DNA of 64,000 nucleotides, taken from contig OW285189.1 of assembly GCA_935421135.1 (NCBI GenBank), forward strand, positions 25,050,298 through 25,114,297, read 5' to 3'. The notes below the pieces were generated by a model. The model ran no database searches, was not told the DNA's origin, and saw nothing but the letters and a program-made list of their open reading frames with translations. This document shows, piece by piece, positions 48,801 to 63,007 of the stretch. Position 1 is the first letter of the stretch. Every line of letters starts with the position of its first letter. The position numbers and the translations under genes are program-made. The stretch comes from Bugulina stolonifera. Its lineage: Eukaryota > Bryozoa > Gymnolaemata > Cheilostomatida > Bugulidae.

Positions 48801-51800
48801 TCCACCAGTAGTTGTACAGTTCATAGTAAAGTCATCACAAGGGTCACTCACTCCCTTCACATCTAGTAACATAATACATTGTACTATGTACATGTATGTA
48901 TGTATGATAATGCATCCACTAGCTGGTGCACTGATAGCGTGCTGCAGTGACTTAAAATCTATCATAACAAGCCCTACCAGTCTCAACCACTGTATGTCTA
49001 TTGTATCATTACTAAGATACTACTTAACAACCACCCTAATAGACAAACAATACAGTTGCACTCAGTCAGTATCACTCACCATGTGAGTTGTCAGTTGTGA
49101 TACCAGAGTAAACTGTTGTTCTAATATTAGATACAAGGTTTCCATGTCTGTCCTTGTAGTGGTGCCAGCTGTCCGCCGACTTTGGGTGAGACATGGATAC
49201 ACAGTATAACTTTTGCCCACATATGTTTAGGTACATAGTATTTGGTATTCTAAGGTGTTTGTCTGTTTTGGTCTGCTGGTATCCCTCCACGGAACCAAAG
49301 AAATCGAGCAAACAGTCATGAACAACACAACTGTAGGTTTCTGATGACTTGCCTGTATAGATACATACATTGTAGGTAATGTGTGTACAAGCATGTATTA
49401 CATGTATGTATGTACAAGCATGTATTACACGTATGTATGCATGCACAGGCAATGTATTACATGTATGTATGCACAGGCAATGTATCACATGTATGTATGC
49501 ACAGGTAATGTATTAGGCCTACATGTATTTATGTACAGGCAATGTATTACATGTATGTATGCACAGATAATGTATTACAGGTAATGTATTACATGTACAT
49601 GTACTGTATGTATGTACAGGTAATGTATTACATGTACAAGTATGTATGTATAGGTAATGTATTACATGTACATGTATGCACAGATAATGTATTACAGGTA
49701 ATGCATGTACAGGTAATGTATTACACACCATTTATGGCCTGCTCTAATTAGTAGAGGATTAAACACTCTAATCCAGCGTGTATATACAAGTAGCAGTTTA
49801 GTAGGATATTATTCTCTTATATAAATTTCAAACTGTAAGAAACACACAAGTAATAGAAGTACTTGATATAATTATATAATAATGTTATACTCAGATTCTA
49901 AAAGACATATAGTACAATGTACTAGCCTGAGGCACACACAGCACACATCATTTACCTTTTAAACACATTGGACAGGTGACTGTAGGCAATGGACTAGGTA
50001 CTGGTAGATATGTAATGGATAGTAGAGTACTGCAGTCTCCACTAAAACATATCACACAGACAATGGTCAGAGAGAGTGGAAGGGTGGATATACATGTGTA
50101 GCTCTGCATTAAAAGGTTCCCTAACACTCATTCAAGATAAATGACATTCAGTCCATTCTTGTCTCAGTTGGAATTGTTTACATTTTCTTTTCCCATTTCC
50201 ATTGTTGATTGGACAAGACCAATCAAATGTTGTAGCTACTCAAGTTTTGACCGGAGCGATGCCTGATTGGTAAGAACTATATAGTCCAATAGGACACCAC
50301 TATTAAAAGCCCTTCATTTGAAGTCAATGTGCAATACTATCTAGGTGTTCAGGCCTAGAGACATTTAGTGTCTTCGCGACCTCTTGGACCGACTAGAGTC
50401 ACAAATAGAAATCCCAATATGGCCGCCAGGGATAGGCCAAAAGCGCTATTGACCTAGAATTTTGTTTGATTGAAGAAAACCATCCCTAGTTTATAGGTAC
50501 ACTGGAAGTTTTTTGTACAACGATGAAGATTTTGCTTTTGGTTGAGAAGACACCAAATATGTGTATCATTGAGTTGAATATCCTCCCATCCACAACCCTT
50601 GTTATGGTGTTACTATTACTGTTATGGTGTTACTACTATCTAATACTATATACAGTGATAGAAGTGGACCGACATTTTTGGGGATGCACTAAAGTGGGCA
50701 GGGTGCTGCGTTTTTGGCAATGTCACCGTATATTTGAAAGGCATAAATAGCCGATAATTCAAATTAGGACTGTTACTTTAGTTACATAAACAATACAATT
50801 CTGTTTGAATGGCTACCATATCAGTTGATCGTTGGCCTATGAAATGATAAATTCCCACTTTGAGTAGATATGTTTTAATGCTAAACAATCAAATCTTAGC
50901 ATTACTACAGTCTATAATCATTATTATTATACAGTTGAAGTATTGCATGGAGGGGTAATAATATTATCCCCTCCATGCAGTACTTCAAATTCACACTACT
51001 ACTACTGCTACAACTACCATTAGTACTGTTACCACTAACTACTATTGCTGCTATTGTGACTACTAATGCTACAGCTATCATTACTATCATTACTGTTACT
51101 GCTACTGTTAATACTATTACTATTGCCTGTATTACCACTAGTACTGCTACCACCACCACCACCACTGCTACCACCACCACCACCACTGCTACCACCACCA
51201 CTGCTACCACCACCACCACCACCACCACTGCTACCACCACCACCACCACTGCTACCACCACCACCACCACCACTGCTACCACCACCACTGCTACCACCAC
51301 CACCACCACTGCTACCACCACCACCACCACTACCACCACCACCACCACTGCTACCACCACCACCACCACTGCTACCACCACCACCACCACTGCTACCACC
51401 ACCACCACCACTGCTACCACCACCACCACCACTGCTACCACCACCACCACCACTGCTACCACCACCACCACCACTGCTACCACCACCACCACCACTGCTA
51501 CCACCACCACCACCACTGCCACCACCACCACTGCTACCACCACCACTGCTACCACCACCACCACCACTGCTACCACCACCACCACCACTGCTACCACCAC
51601 CACCACCACTGCTACCACCACCACCACTGCTACCACCACCACCACCACCACTGCTACCACCACCACCACCACTGCTACCACCACCACCACCACTGCTACC
51701 ACCACCACCACCACTGCTACCACCACCACCACCACCGCTACCACCACCACTGCTACCACCACCACCACCACTGCTACCACCACCACCACCACTACCACCA

Positions 51801-54168
51801 CCACCACCACTGCTACCACCACCACCACCACTGCTACCACCACCACCACCACTGCTACCACCACCACCACCACTGCTACCACCACCACCACCACTGCTAC
51901 CACCACCACCACCACTGCTACCACCACCACCACCACTGCTACCACCACCACCACCACTGCCACCACCACCACTGCTACCACCACCACTGCTACCACCACC
52001 ACCACCACTGCTACCACCACCACCACCACTACCACCACCACCACCACTGCTACCACCACCACCACCACTGCTACCACCACCACCACCACTGCTACCACCA
52101 CCACCACCACTGCTACCACCACCACCACCACTGCTACCACCACCACCACCACTGCTACCACCACCACCACCACTGCTACCACCACCACCACCACTGCTAC
52201 CACCACCACCACCACTGCCACCACCACCACTGCTACCACCACCACTGCTACCACCACCACCACCACTGCTACCACCACCACCACCACTGCTACCACCACC
52301 ACCACCACTGCTACCACCACCACCACTGCTACCACCACCACCACCACCACTGCTACCACCACCACTGCTACCACCACCACCACCACTGCTACCACCACCA
52401 CTGCTACCACCACCACCACCACTGCTACCACCACCACCACCACTGCCACCACCACCACCACCACTGCTACCACCACCACCACCACCACTGCTACCACCAC
52501 CACCACCACTGCTACCACCACCACCACCACTGCTACCACCACCACCACCACTGCTACCACCACCACCACCACTGCTACCACCACCACTGCTACCACCACC
52601 ACCGCCACCACCACCACCACTGCTACCACCACCACCACTGCTACCACCACCACCACCACCACTACTACTGCTTACATGACGTATTATAGGCCTACATATT
52701 TTACCATGAGTTACTAGAAGTAAACATTCTCTCTCCAAAGGCTAGTATATGATCAGGTTTCTCTATCCACTGGTATATTGTAAACTTCATGTCTTCTGGA
52801 TAACTAAGCCAGCCTTTATTCAGATCTGAGAAGAGATTCCTTGTAAACCTCTACAACATCATAGCTAAACACAGACTTGTATTCACATAACACACAGTGT
52901 AAGTAGATAAGCAACTATGACTGAATAGTAAGTAATTGGTAACTCGCTATATATCATTGCTCCCATTGGCTTCCAACAGTAATATATATATTATATATAT
53001 TATATATTATATATTATATATTATATATATTATATATTATATATTATATATATTATATATATTATATATTAGTAGAATGGAAAGTAACATATCTCTAATG
53101 TTTACATGTATGCTAATGCTCGTTATATTATACAGCACTACAATTATACATGCTCATATATATTTATAAACATAGAGAGGCAGCCTACCAATTCAAGAGG
53201 TCTGTCCGGGTGATATAACCAGAATTCCAATACAAAATTAGAGTAGCCGTGTGTGGCAAATGTGGCATTACCCACTTCCAGGGGATTGGTTGGATCCTGG
53301 AGATAGCTATATGACACAAACCAATATGTACCTTTTAGGAATCCCAAGAATATACACCTGTAAATATAGTAGTCATCAGTTCGTCAAAGATGAATGCCTA
53401 TTATACATCTCTTTAGCTTTCATTAATGGCAATTGGTGTAAATACATACGCCTGTATATCCATGATATATAACTTATAAAGATTGCTAAAACTTTTAGGT
53501 TAGCTCAAAAATTTCACCTGACAAAATGATTGCCTGATTCAACCATATCCGCCAGTCTTTTGGGTTTCACAACTTTGTTTAGCAACCTTGCCGTGCATCT
53601 TCGATGATCTTTTAGCCGTGACAATGGTAGGCCTGTAATCTAGTTAAATGATAAAATAGCTAGCTTAAAATTAGTGACAAAAAAAGATTGCTGCAATTCT
53701 TATCCTATTATTATTATCATCAAAAATAATATAATCATTCTTGTACAACTGATGAGTGCAGAAGCACGAAACTCTGGAGTATTGTACTAATAAGTGCAAC
53801 TAAACATCTTCATATAGCGTTTATTTATTTATTTAATTCCATCTAATCAAATCAGACTAACATTATCTCCACTTCCATATTACTATTTATATTTAGTGTA
53901 GAGCACTATGACTAAATTCAATGTATAGATCTTAAATTTATGCAAAAAAAATTTGTGTAAAGCTAGACTGATGGTAGAAATAAGTCCATTTTTGTCCACA
54001 GTGAAAGTAATATAAAAATATAATAATGTTACATGCAATATTTGTAAATATTTTTATTTTGTTTACTCACCTGCCGCTTAATGAGATGGGGTAATATACT
54101 CAGATTTCTACGGGATTTATGCAATGAACCAACCATTACGTTTCCCAGAAAATTACTCTCATTCCAGG
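45894..54168 (-). CDS. Unrecognised Cys-rich, probably extracellular protein (5' end not found)
   Basis: Ten exons with GT-AG borders and consistent phases: 54071-54168, 53189-53296, 52705-52850, 49956-50041, 49080-49352, 48735-48862, 47083-47220, 46492-46574, 46095-46321 and 45894-45973. They give about 455 residues ending at TAG. The first exon found starts mid-codon, so at least one upstream exon is missing. The chain has many cysteines (e.g. SCGDC, CPMC, SDPCDDFTMNC) and several N-glycosylation sequons (GNATF, MNCT). The last exon encodes a short hydrophobic stretch (NNILVVIFGVYKSISL), possibly a C-terminal membrane anchor. This suggests a secreted or type I membrane protein. I do not recognise the family. 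A CatSper auxiliary-subunit-like ectodomain was considered but is not supported by any motif. The last exon is the least certain. Confidence 0.65.
46711..46830. repeat. 48-bp tandem repeat, 2.5 copies
   Basis: Units contain TACATGTACATGTATATATT, repeating every 48 bases, rich in self-complementary segments. In an intron of the unknown gene between exons 46492-46574 and 47083-47220. Confidence 0.85.
47333..48728. repeat. Inverted triplication (forward-reverse-forward) of an intron segment
   Basis: A 65-70-base segment (AGCAGTTATTACACAAGGGT...AGGGAATAGTTTCT) occurs forward at about 47343-47395, reversed at 47403-47452 continuing at 48638-48665, and forward again at 48667-48722. The last copy abuts the donor of exon 48735-48862. 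The reversed copy is split by the hAT element 47453-48637. Confidence 0.85.
47453..48637. mobile_element. Non-autonomous hAT-like transposon, 1,185 bp
   Basis: Ends are CAGTGCTCAAAGTC and the exact inverted match GACTTTGAGCACTG. A perfect 8-bp duplication, CCTTGTGT, lies at 47445-47452 and 48638-48645. A GC-rich inner hairpin (CCGGGGCGGAGCCCCGG) lies near 47530. No transposase frame is present. It differs in termini from the hAT element at 23925, so it is a separate family. Confidence 0.92.
49376..49722. repeat. Irregular ~30-bp minisatellite
   Basis: Units built on TGTATTACATGTATGTATG and ACAGGTAATGTATTACA, about 12 copies of uneven length. The array starts about 25 bases from the acceptor of exon 49080-49352. 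Confidence 0.85.
51137..52668. repeat. 1.5-kb trinucleotide array (ACC/ACT/GCT)
   Basis: Units are (ACC)3-6 ACT GCT, giving 12-21-base periods, in a higher-order pattern in which blocks of several hundred bases recur nearly unchanged. It lies in an intron of the unknown gene. The 537-585 codon ORFs (poly-Thr, poly-Pro/Leu, poly-Val/Ala, poly-Gly/Ser) on both strands exist only because the array has no stop in any frame. Confidence 0.97.
52980..53071. repeat. (AT)-rich simple repeat TATATATTA
   Basis: Irregular 9- to 12-base ATATATTAT units over about 90 bases, in an intron of the unknown gene. Confidence 0.9.
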
Positions 54169-55891
54169 CTATGGCAAATAAAAAACATCAACATGAACAT
54201 GAACATGGATTGGGTGACATGATAAAAATACAGGTAGGATCGGAGGTGCATAGAGAGCCACTGTCTATATTTATATTACTATTACAATTATATTTTATTA
54301 TAGCCCATAATCTACTACTTCTAGTTCTTAGTAGAGGCTACAGGAAAGCACAAGATGCGTTGTGAATCACTGACAATGTGAATTTGAATTTCTATTTCTT
54401 ATTGAAATACATGTAGCTACAGAACAGAATTTTATTAATGTTCATGGTTAACTGGTACGCTGCGCAGGTAACAACATATCTACGTTGTGCTATAATGAAC
54501 AATAAGACCTGCAATCATATATATCTAAGCCATCTTATAGCAACCGGAAAACCGAGTTTTAGAACAAAGCCTGGGATATTGGGATTAATATTGCAATATC
54601 TAGTTCATTGGTTTAGCCGACTTAATGGACTCAGCTAATCAAAGGGCAAAGGCTAATGTAGACAGTTAGTTGCAGACATAATTATATTAGAGTTACTTTC
54701 TCTCCTGATCAGGTCCTTTGGGAGAGTAGATAACTCTGTAGTTGCACTTGGATTGGGCAAAATAACTATTCATTCTTTGGTTGCTTGCAGGCTTATAATC
54801 CATATAGACCATCTTTAGAATATAAAGATAATCTGCTTATGTTATTTTAGTATCTCTATCACCATGATTATAAAAAGCTTTGGTAACCAGTTCATTTATA
54901 ATGTAAAATGTCTATCCTACTAACTTCCTGCCAATCTTCTCTGATAAAAAAGGGGAAATTCAATACTCAAGTACTGAAATCTTGATTGAAGCAGGAGACT
55001 TGACAGTTATGCTGCCTACAAAAAAGGTAGACTATTACAAATTGTGATAAGAAGAGTAGTGTTGCATATCTATATAATATTGCACCAGTCATTATACATG
55101 TAGGTCTGAAAATGAGATATTGATTGTACTCATTCTATAACAGTGGGTAAACTAGGCTTGGAAGAATTCGCTTAGATCTTTAAACATATTTATTCATATA
55201 AACAACAAAAAGATATGCAACCATGTATAGGTAATAAATAGCCAGATATAAAAATACTGATTGTTCTACATGTGTATAATTATGACATATTTGGCTGTAT
55301 GGCAAAATATAGATGCTATTTGATGAAACAAAAAACATAGCTACCACAAATAACAAAAGCGTGAGTAAATATTGTGTGCATGATTCTAATACATGAATAT
55401 AGTAATAGTAGTAAATGAAAAGCAGTTAATATCTATAGATTGAGAAAAGTTGGATTGTAGTGCAAGTCAGAGTATTTATAAAAATAACAAGTTCATAGGC
55501 TGCCGTTTATAATCAGCACACAACGTTACCTTTCAGTCACAGCTAAACATTGTAAAATACATAATAATTATATGAATATACCATTAATATTATTATGCAA
55601 TATCTGCACATTACAAATCAAGGTCAGTTATTTAAAAATCTACAAAACAGAATTCCACAGATGAAAAATATTTTAAGAAAAGATATGTTTGTCTGTATAG
55701 AGACCTACAAATAGTATTATGCTTCCAACACACAGAGTTACAATCATTGATTGATATAAATGCTTGCAGTTCCACAATTAGTTTAACAATATTAGATACT
55801 GTGATACAATGCTGTTGACTAGCCAAGTGTTTTTAATTTACATGAATAATTTTATACGACAATATCATTAATTATCTCAACAAGCCCCACA
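54169..55891. other. Region between unknown gene and transporter
   Basis: AT-rich. Should contain the missing 5' exon(s) and promoter of the unknown minus-strand gene, but I could not identify them. A plus-strand frame at about 54908-55049 reads about 45 codons (includes GDLTVMLPTKK) before a stop; unsupported as a gene. Confidence 0.4.
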
Positions 55892-58800
55892 TCACAACGG
55901 GCTCTCTGCAGATCCATGTATAATATCAGAGCCATGACTAATGGCTAACATGGCTTTTTTTACCTCCTCATCACTGGAGTTGGTGCTGTATGTTAAACGC
56001 CCTGCTTTATGTTTCTCCATAGAACTTAGTTTACGAAGTGGTAAACACAAGGCACCTGATAAGAGTATAGCTGACCCTGACAGGAAAAATCCACAATCAA
56101 AGTTTTCTGTCACATCGAATAAGAGACCTAAAAGTAATAGAGGAAATGTATTACTATGTTGTATTACTACATGTATATTGTATACATGTAGTAATACATT
56201 GTATATTGTATTACTATGTTGTTGTATTACTATGCTGTTGTATTACTGTTGTCATATTACTATGCTGTACTATGATGTTGCATTACTATGATGTATTACT
56301 ATAAATATTGTATTACTAGGTTGTTGTATTACTATAGACATCATACATACCAGCTATAGGTGTCCCTACAATCACAGCTATACCCTGTAGAATAACAAGC
56401 TGACCAAATGCTGTAGTTAGCTTATCTAACCCCATCAGCTCCACAACTATAAGTGACCTCAGAGAGCTAAATGCAGCTAAAATACAAAACAATTTGATGT
56501 ATTAGTCAAAGTAATGACAACTTCATACCTACCTGTACTTGTACTCAATGTCCCCTCAAACTAATTCTAATATCCTACTATTAACTTAACCCTATAGTGC
56601 AGCTGAACATGTACATGTATATACATATGAACAATCAAACAATTACCAAGTAATATTTGTACATTAATATAACGCATGTATGATATAACATGATTGTATG
56701 TATGATATATACATGTATGTAACATAGGTATGTATGATAGAAGATGTACATTGGTATAACTACATATTACATACCTACGCATATACCAAACACTGCTGAG
56801 AATGTCATAAGTAGGTAATGCTCATCACACCAGGGTAATGCCAGGACAGCACCTCCAGCTATTATCAGAGCAATGCTGGTTATTATGAGAGAATCAACAC
56901 CTTCCTTGCCACCCAGGGCACCTGCTAGCACCCTTCCAAAAGTGTTAGTCCCACCCATTATAGAGAGGAGGCAAGCCACGTCCATAGTACTTACTCCTAT
57001 ACTCTTACCATATGCAGGTAGAAACACAAATGGCACAAAGTAACCTGCAAATATAGTAGACTGTAGTTAGTTTGAGGAGGTAATATTAGTAGTCTACAGT
57101 GGACTTACCAGTTACTCCATTGGAAATAGACATGGTGGCTACTGAGATTACGTATACAACTGTATACTTACCAAACATTGTAAGAAACGAAGCTATGGAG
57201 AAGAGAGTGAATGTTGGACTTGAGAAGGTAGAGGTGTCAAGTATGGACCTGAGTACATCTCTTATAGACTTGGGCAGGCATTCAAGTCTGTACCAGCAGC
57301 AACCATGGTCCTCCTCTATTGCTTCTACATCCCTGGGAACCTGAGTTATGCTGGCCACATAGTCATCTGTGATAATACAAGAGATAGTAAATACAAGTAA
57401 CATGTACATGTAACACGTATATGTAACACACACATGTAACACGTACATGTAACACATACATGTAACACATTGTGCGTTGTCATTCAGTGTAGATTAGGAA
57501 GTGCACTTGAATCTATACACATATCATTATTAAATAGTAAGTAGCCACATGCATTGTACCTACACTGTAGTTACTACTACATAACTACTAGTAATACTAT
57601 TTACAATCATGCATTGACCATCTAGAGCAGTAAGTTCCCATTAGTAAATAGATGAGGTGTAGGTATGTGGTAGATACAGTAATACAGCACCATATACCCA
57701 TATAGACATGACCTCAGTAGTATAATACAATCACAACAGTTACTGTTTTCAAACTGAGATTAATTTTTAATTTGAAGAATAGATCATGTTAGAGAGTTAG
57801 TAGACTACTAGACAGTGTTTATACTGTACGTTCATACTATATGTACCTGTGTAATACTAAACCTACTACATGTACCTGTGTAATACTAAACTTACTACAT
57901 GTACCTGTGTAATACTAAGCTTACTACATGTACCTGTGTAATACTAAACCTACTACATGTACCTGTGTAATACTAAGCCTACTACATGTACCTGTGTAAT
58001 ACTAAGCTTACTACATGTACCTGTGTAATACTAAACTTACTACATGTACCTGTGTAATACTAAACTTACTACATGTACCTGTGTAATACTAAGCTTACTA
58101 CATGTACCTGTGTAATACTAAGCTTACTACATGTACCTGTGTAATACTAAGCTTACTACATGTACCTGTGTAATACTAAGCTTACTACATGTACCTGTGT
58201 AATACTAAACCTACTACATGTACCTGTGTAATACTAAACTTACTACATGTACCTGTGTAATACTAAGCTTACTACATGTACCTGTGTAATACTAAACTTA
58301 CTACATGTACCTGTGTAATACTAAACTTACTATACCTTTAGATGTACAATGATCTACAGAAAATACCAATGAACTGTTGAACAAACAGTGCTTAGATCTG
58401 TATGTGTACATGATACCCATTCTAGATCATACTATGAGTGAGCTGATGTACAGATGAGTGAGCTGACCTATAAATGAGTGAGCTGACCTATAAATGAGTG
58501 AGCTGACCTATAAATGAGTGAGCTGACCTATAAATGAGTGAGCTGACCTATAAATGAGTGAGCTGACCTATAAATGAGTGAGCTGACCTATAAATGAGTG
58601 AGCTGACCTATAAATGAGTGAGCTGTCCTATAAATGAGTGAACTGACCTATAAATGAGTGAACTGACCTATATTACTGTTATACGGACCTATATTACTGT
58701 TATACTGACCGATATTATTGCTATACTGACCTATATTACTGCTATACTGACCTATATTACTGTTATACTGAGGTAGGTGGCGGACACTACCAGAGTAGAG

Positions 58801-61800
58801 TATATCCTTCCTGTACATTGGCCTGTCATTATCAGGTGTGTGATTCTTGTACATCCTCAGCAGCTCTTCTGCACTCTCGGGGTTAGCACTGGCAGCAGAC
58901 GCAGCGCCAACTGACGTCGCTAAAGAAATATTATCTGCAGCTGGAAAGTCTTGCACAGAATGGAAGCTTCTTTCCGTTTGCTCAATATGTACAGGAGACG
59001 TCTGAAATACAGATGTATTGCATTATGTGAGGAGACTAAACAAATATTACACAGCATGTAATTTCTCAGAATTTATTGGACAGCAGATCAAAGTCAATGA
59101 GCTACTGAATATTTTCCAGGAGACGGCTCTCAAAAAAACTCCCCACACCCATGCAATCCCTACCAACTGTGTTTGTGTGGCAGCTATATATACGTATGTA
59201 CCTTGCCAGCCTGTAGACTCTTCACACTACCATGAAGTTTATTAGAATCGTTGACCAAGTTGCTAGGAGTGGGCGTGAACTTGAGGTGTCTGGCGGAGAA
59301 AGGTGAACCAGCACTTGGTGGTGTGTCTACTCCATTCACTCTGATGTTAGGTATCACTCTGTGATGTATTTGGGGTGTCACTAATAATGTGACATAAAGG
59401 GTAAATTTATACGTGCACATTATATAATACTAAATACACACACTATACATTATATAATACTAAATACACACACTATACATTGTATGCAAGATCCACACAT
59501 CTACATGTATAAATAGTATTCAATGGAAGCAGGAAATTATCCGCTACGACCTGAGATGACAAGGATGAAGATACTATTTATAGGAAGTATCTGGAAAAAC
59601 AGGCTAGTGCCAAATTGTTTAGAGTTGTTTTCCCGACATATCAAAGGTGACACAACTGCCAAATAATTAATTAGTTTGAGATTATAATGTTTTGCTAGAC
59701 GAAAACTCAATGATACAGCAAAACGTCTGAGACGACAGATACTGGAGCCCAACTGAGGTTTTCATAACATAATTTTCAGTTGTAGTATAAACCTGAGTTA
59801 GAAAAGATGTACTGACATGGTGACGTGGCGACGTGGTGACATGGCGACATGCTGACATGCTGACGAGGCAATGAGAGCCAATATAGTACTGTAAACTTGT
59901 TATCTGTGGGAGTGGGTGCCGTAGTTCACCGAGATGCAAACATAAACTCCGTCACTTAGAAATAGTAGGAGGTATAAAGGCATGATATCAATGTACAATG
60001 TATGCCATTATCCACCACATAAACTACTCAAAGCTTTATTATTTTGGCTAGCAAATCTTGACAGGACATGTAAGACAATTTGGAGTTGTTTTCTCATGGT
60101 CTGCTTTGGAAAAAGGAGAATAGGCCCATATGTAGAGTTGCGTTGTCATACAGACTTGCACTAATAGGAGTAGAAGAGACTGACCTGCTCTAGAGGATTG
60201 GGCTGAACCGGCCCTAGATCCATGGTTCACATTATCCTTACTGCGGGTGATTGCAGACTTGACCCTATAAACATACGCAGTAGTGCAAATGGAACATTGG
60301 CTATTAATACATAGGCTATACAGAATATAGCTGCAGGGATCAGCTGTTCCTACCGGCACATGGCAGCAGAATATGATGCAACTAGTACAGTATTTACAAA
60401 CACAATGTTTCAGTGAGATAAAGGTATGCAGTTGTTTGGGTTAGCAATCCATGTGTAAGAATAACTCAGATCAACTTGTGTATGTTTATTTATACAGTTA
60501 CAATTTGAGAAAGGTACATCATACATTGTGTTGCCCTATCTAATTCTGCCATAGAAAATACTTGTGTATTTGACAATGTACAATCCTATATTATATACTA
60601 GACTATCATAGCATTACCACTCATAGACCCATCATATACGTGTATATACTGTATAGATATACTTATATAATATATACTGTATAGATATACTTATATAATA
60701 TATACTGTATAGATATACTTATATAATATATACTGTATATATAGACCTACCGGTTGAGGAAAGACGATTTACGTTCCCTAAACTCTGGCTCATCATCAGT
60801 GGGTCTGACTAGGATATTCTCTTTAGTTATGATCACATTATTCATGCTGCCAGTAGAGACAGTTCGCTGCCGTTTCTTCTCTTCCAGCAGTCTGCAGTAT
60901 AACAGCACACATGCTATACAACTAGCTTGCTGTATGTCTGCAGTGCAGTACACACACACATAGACCAACATGTGTACAGAATAAACAGGCTATTCTGAGG
61001 AACTGTGACCATGTTAAAGTACATCAAACATAACTACAGCAGTTGTTAGACCTATGAACAACTTCTCCCTTCAACTTTACCTGGGCATACCCTATACAGT
61101 CAGCATAAAACTGTTTATATAAGACACAAATAGACGTGAAGTATACTGTACAATACACGCCACCCTCTATCCTCCCATCCCATGGTCATCAGTAAGTTGG
61201 GTTAGTGTTGTAATACATGTACATGTGTTACATTAACATGCTGGTATCCTCTTTCATATGGAAGGAAATATAATAGCAGAGCATACAGCACATATTAGAG
61301 GAAGGTAATTTTAGTAGATTATAAATGATTAACAGTATAATATTTATTATAATAGTATGTAGTATGTACTCCTTATTAGTATTAGAGATACATAAGAGAT
61401 GGCAGAGTTATTGTAAGGACTGTAAACTGTATCAGGATGAGCTAGCAAGTCTTGTTATAACATAAAACTTGAGTGCATATCATAGACATCTCCATTCCAT
61501 TATAATAGTATTATATAATACCAGATACCCACAAACAAAGCGACAGCACAAACTTAAGAGTAACCCACTGTGAAGGCCTGTGCCAATACATATCCCTCTG
61601 TCCTACTGCTCTAGGAATGATAGAGTAGCAAAGAAAGGAGAAACATGGTTATGATTATGATTGACATTAAATTAGATTTGCAACATACCCAAGTCACTAA
61701 ACTGGTCGAGGGAAGACAATCAGTCTGTAATTCATTAATATTTTCAATTTAATAGAGTGACAATCTCACTGTGGCACATATAAGTACTGGCAGTGACAAA

Positions 61801-62823
61801 GATACATTACATGTATATAATAAAATAGATAATATACTTTTGTTACATAGTGATTGAGTAGTGTAGTTTGTCAGTGTAGCTAACAATATTCTATAGACTC
61901 ACATTACATACATTGTTAACAATGAAACAATATTTCCTTGTAAACACCTCAAAGAGAAGTGTATATTATATAGGAGTATGGCAAAGCGGAGCACTCCACA
62001 CAGAGTATGCCCAAGTACTAGAATATTAGTAGGGCCTACTAAGGTAATATTTCAACCAACACAGTATATGTACATGTAGGTCTATATGTACCATAATCCA
62101 CATATATGTATTACATGTATATCAACTTATAACTATACCAAGTGGACAAAACAGCAACCAGTTCACCAGCATAGAAGAGAAAATATTTTCATAGAAAATT
62201 GATTTTTCATGATCAATTCTCGAGTTGTATTTCTTTTGGTGCATTTCAACAGTAAATAATTTATATGTTGTATTAGTAACTAGTCTTGTAGATGTGCTCT
62301 AGCCTGGGTACCACATTGACTACATTTACCATAACATAGTATAGCTAGCGTTATCATACTATATCTATCTACCTGAACGTACGTACGTACATACATACGT
62401 ACATACGTACATACATACATACATACATACATACATACATACAAACATACACTTGTATATCTCCATGTGCAACAATTCCAAGCAAGAGCCAATAACTCAT
62501 TCTGTACACATCACAGCAAATATTGGATTGACTTGTATATACATTGACTGAGTGATTGTATCAGGCATACAGCATTCCCTGAATAAACAACCCTAGTGCT
62601 GGTAATACATCACCACCTTCTATTGTGGTGTGGTAAATCACTGTACTGCTGCTGCTACTGGCTATCATACTGACTACCAGCTAGATGGGAGTCACTCACC
62701 TCTGCATTATCAGACATGTTTGGGGTCCAATCTTCTTATCCTCCTCCAGACGCTGAAGTATCAGCTTTTTACGTCTGTTAAAGTTGGCATCAATAGGTCT
62801 GTATAGTGTACCTGTAGTAGTAA

Positions 62824-62856
<33 letters not shown>

Positions 62857-62969
62857 CAGTAGCAGTAGCAGTAGCAGTAGCAGTAGCAGTAGCAGTAGTA
62901 GTAGTAGTAGCAGTAGTAGTAATAGTAGCAGTAGTAGTAGTGGTAGCAGTAGTAGTAGTGGTGGTAGTG

Positions 62970-63007
<38 letters not shown>

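Noticed and set aside
50905..52738. Very long ORFs (537-585 codons) on both strands
   Set aside because: Pure translation of a trinucleotide microsatellite without stops; homopolymeric products, placed in an intron.
45894..54168. Assignment of the unknown gene to a CatSper auxiliary subunit or meckelin-like family
   Set aside because: Only general similarity (Cys-rich ectodomain, possible C-terminal membrane segment); no diagnostic motif could be matched.
54908..55049. Plus-strand frame of about 45 codons ending KVDYYKL
   Set aside because: No upstream start context, no family and no linked exons found.
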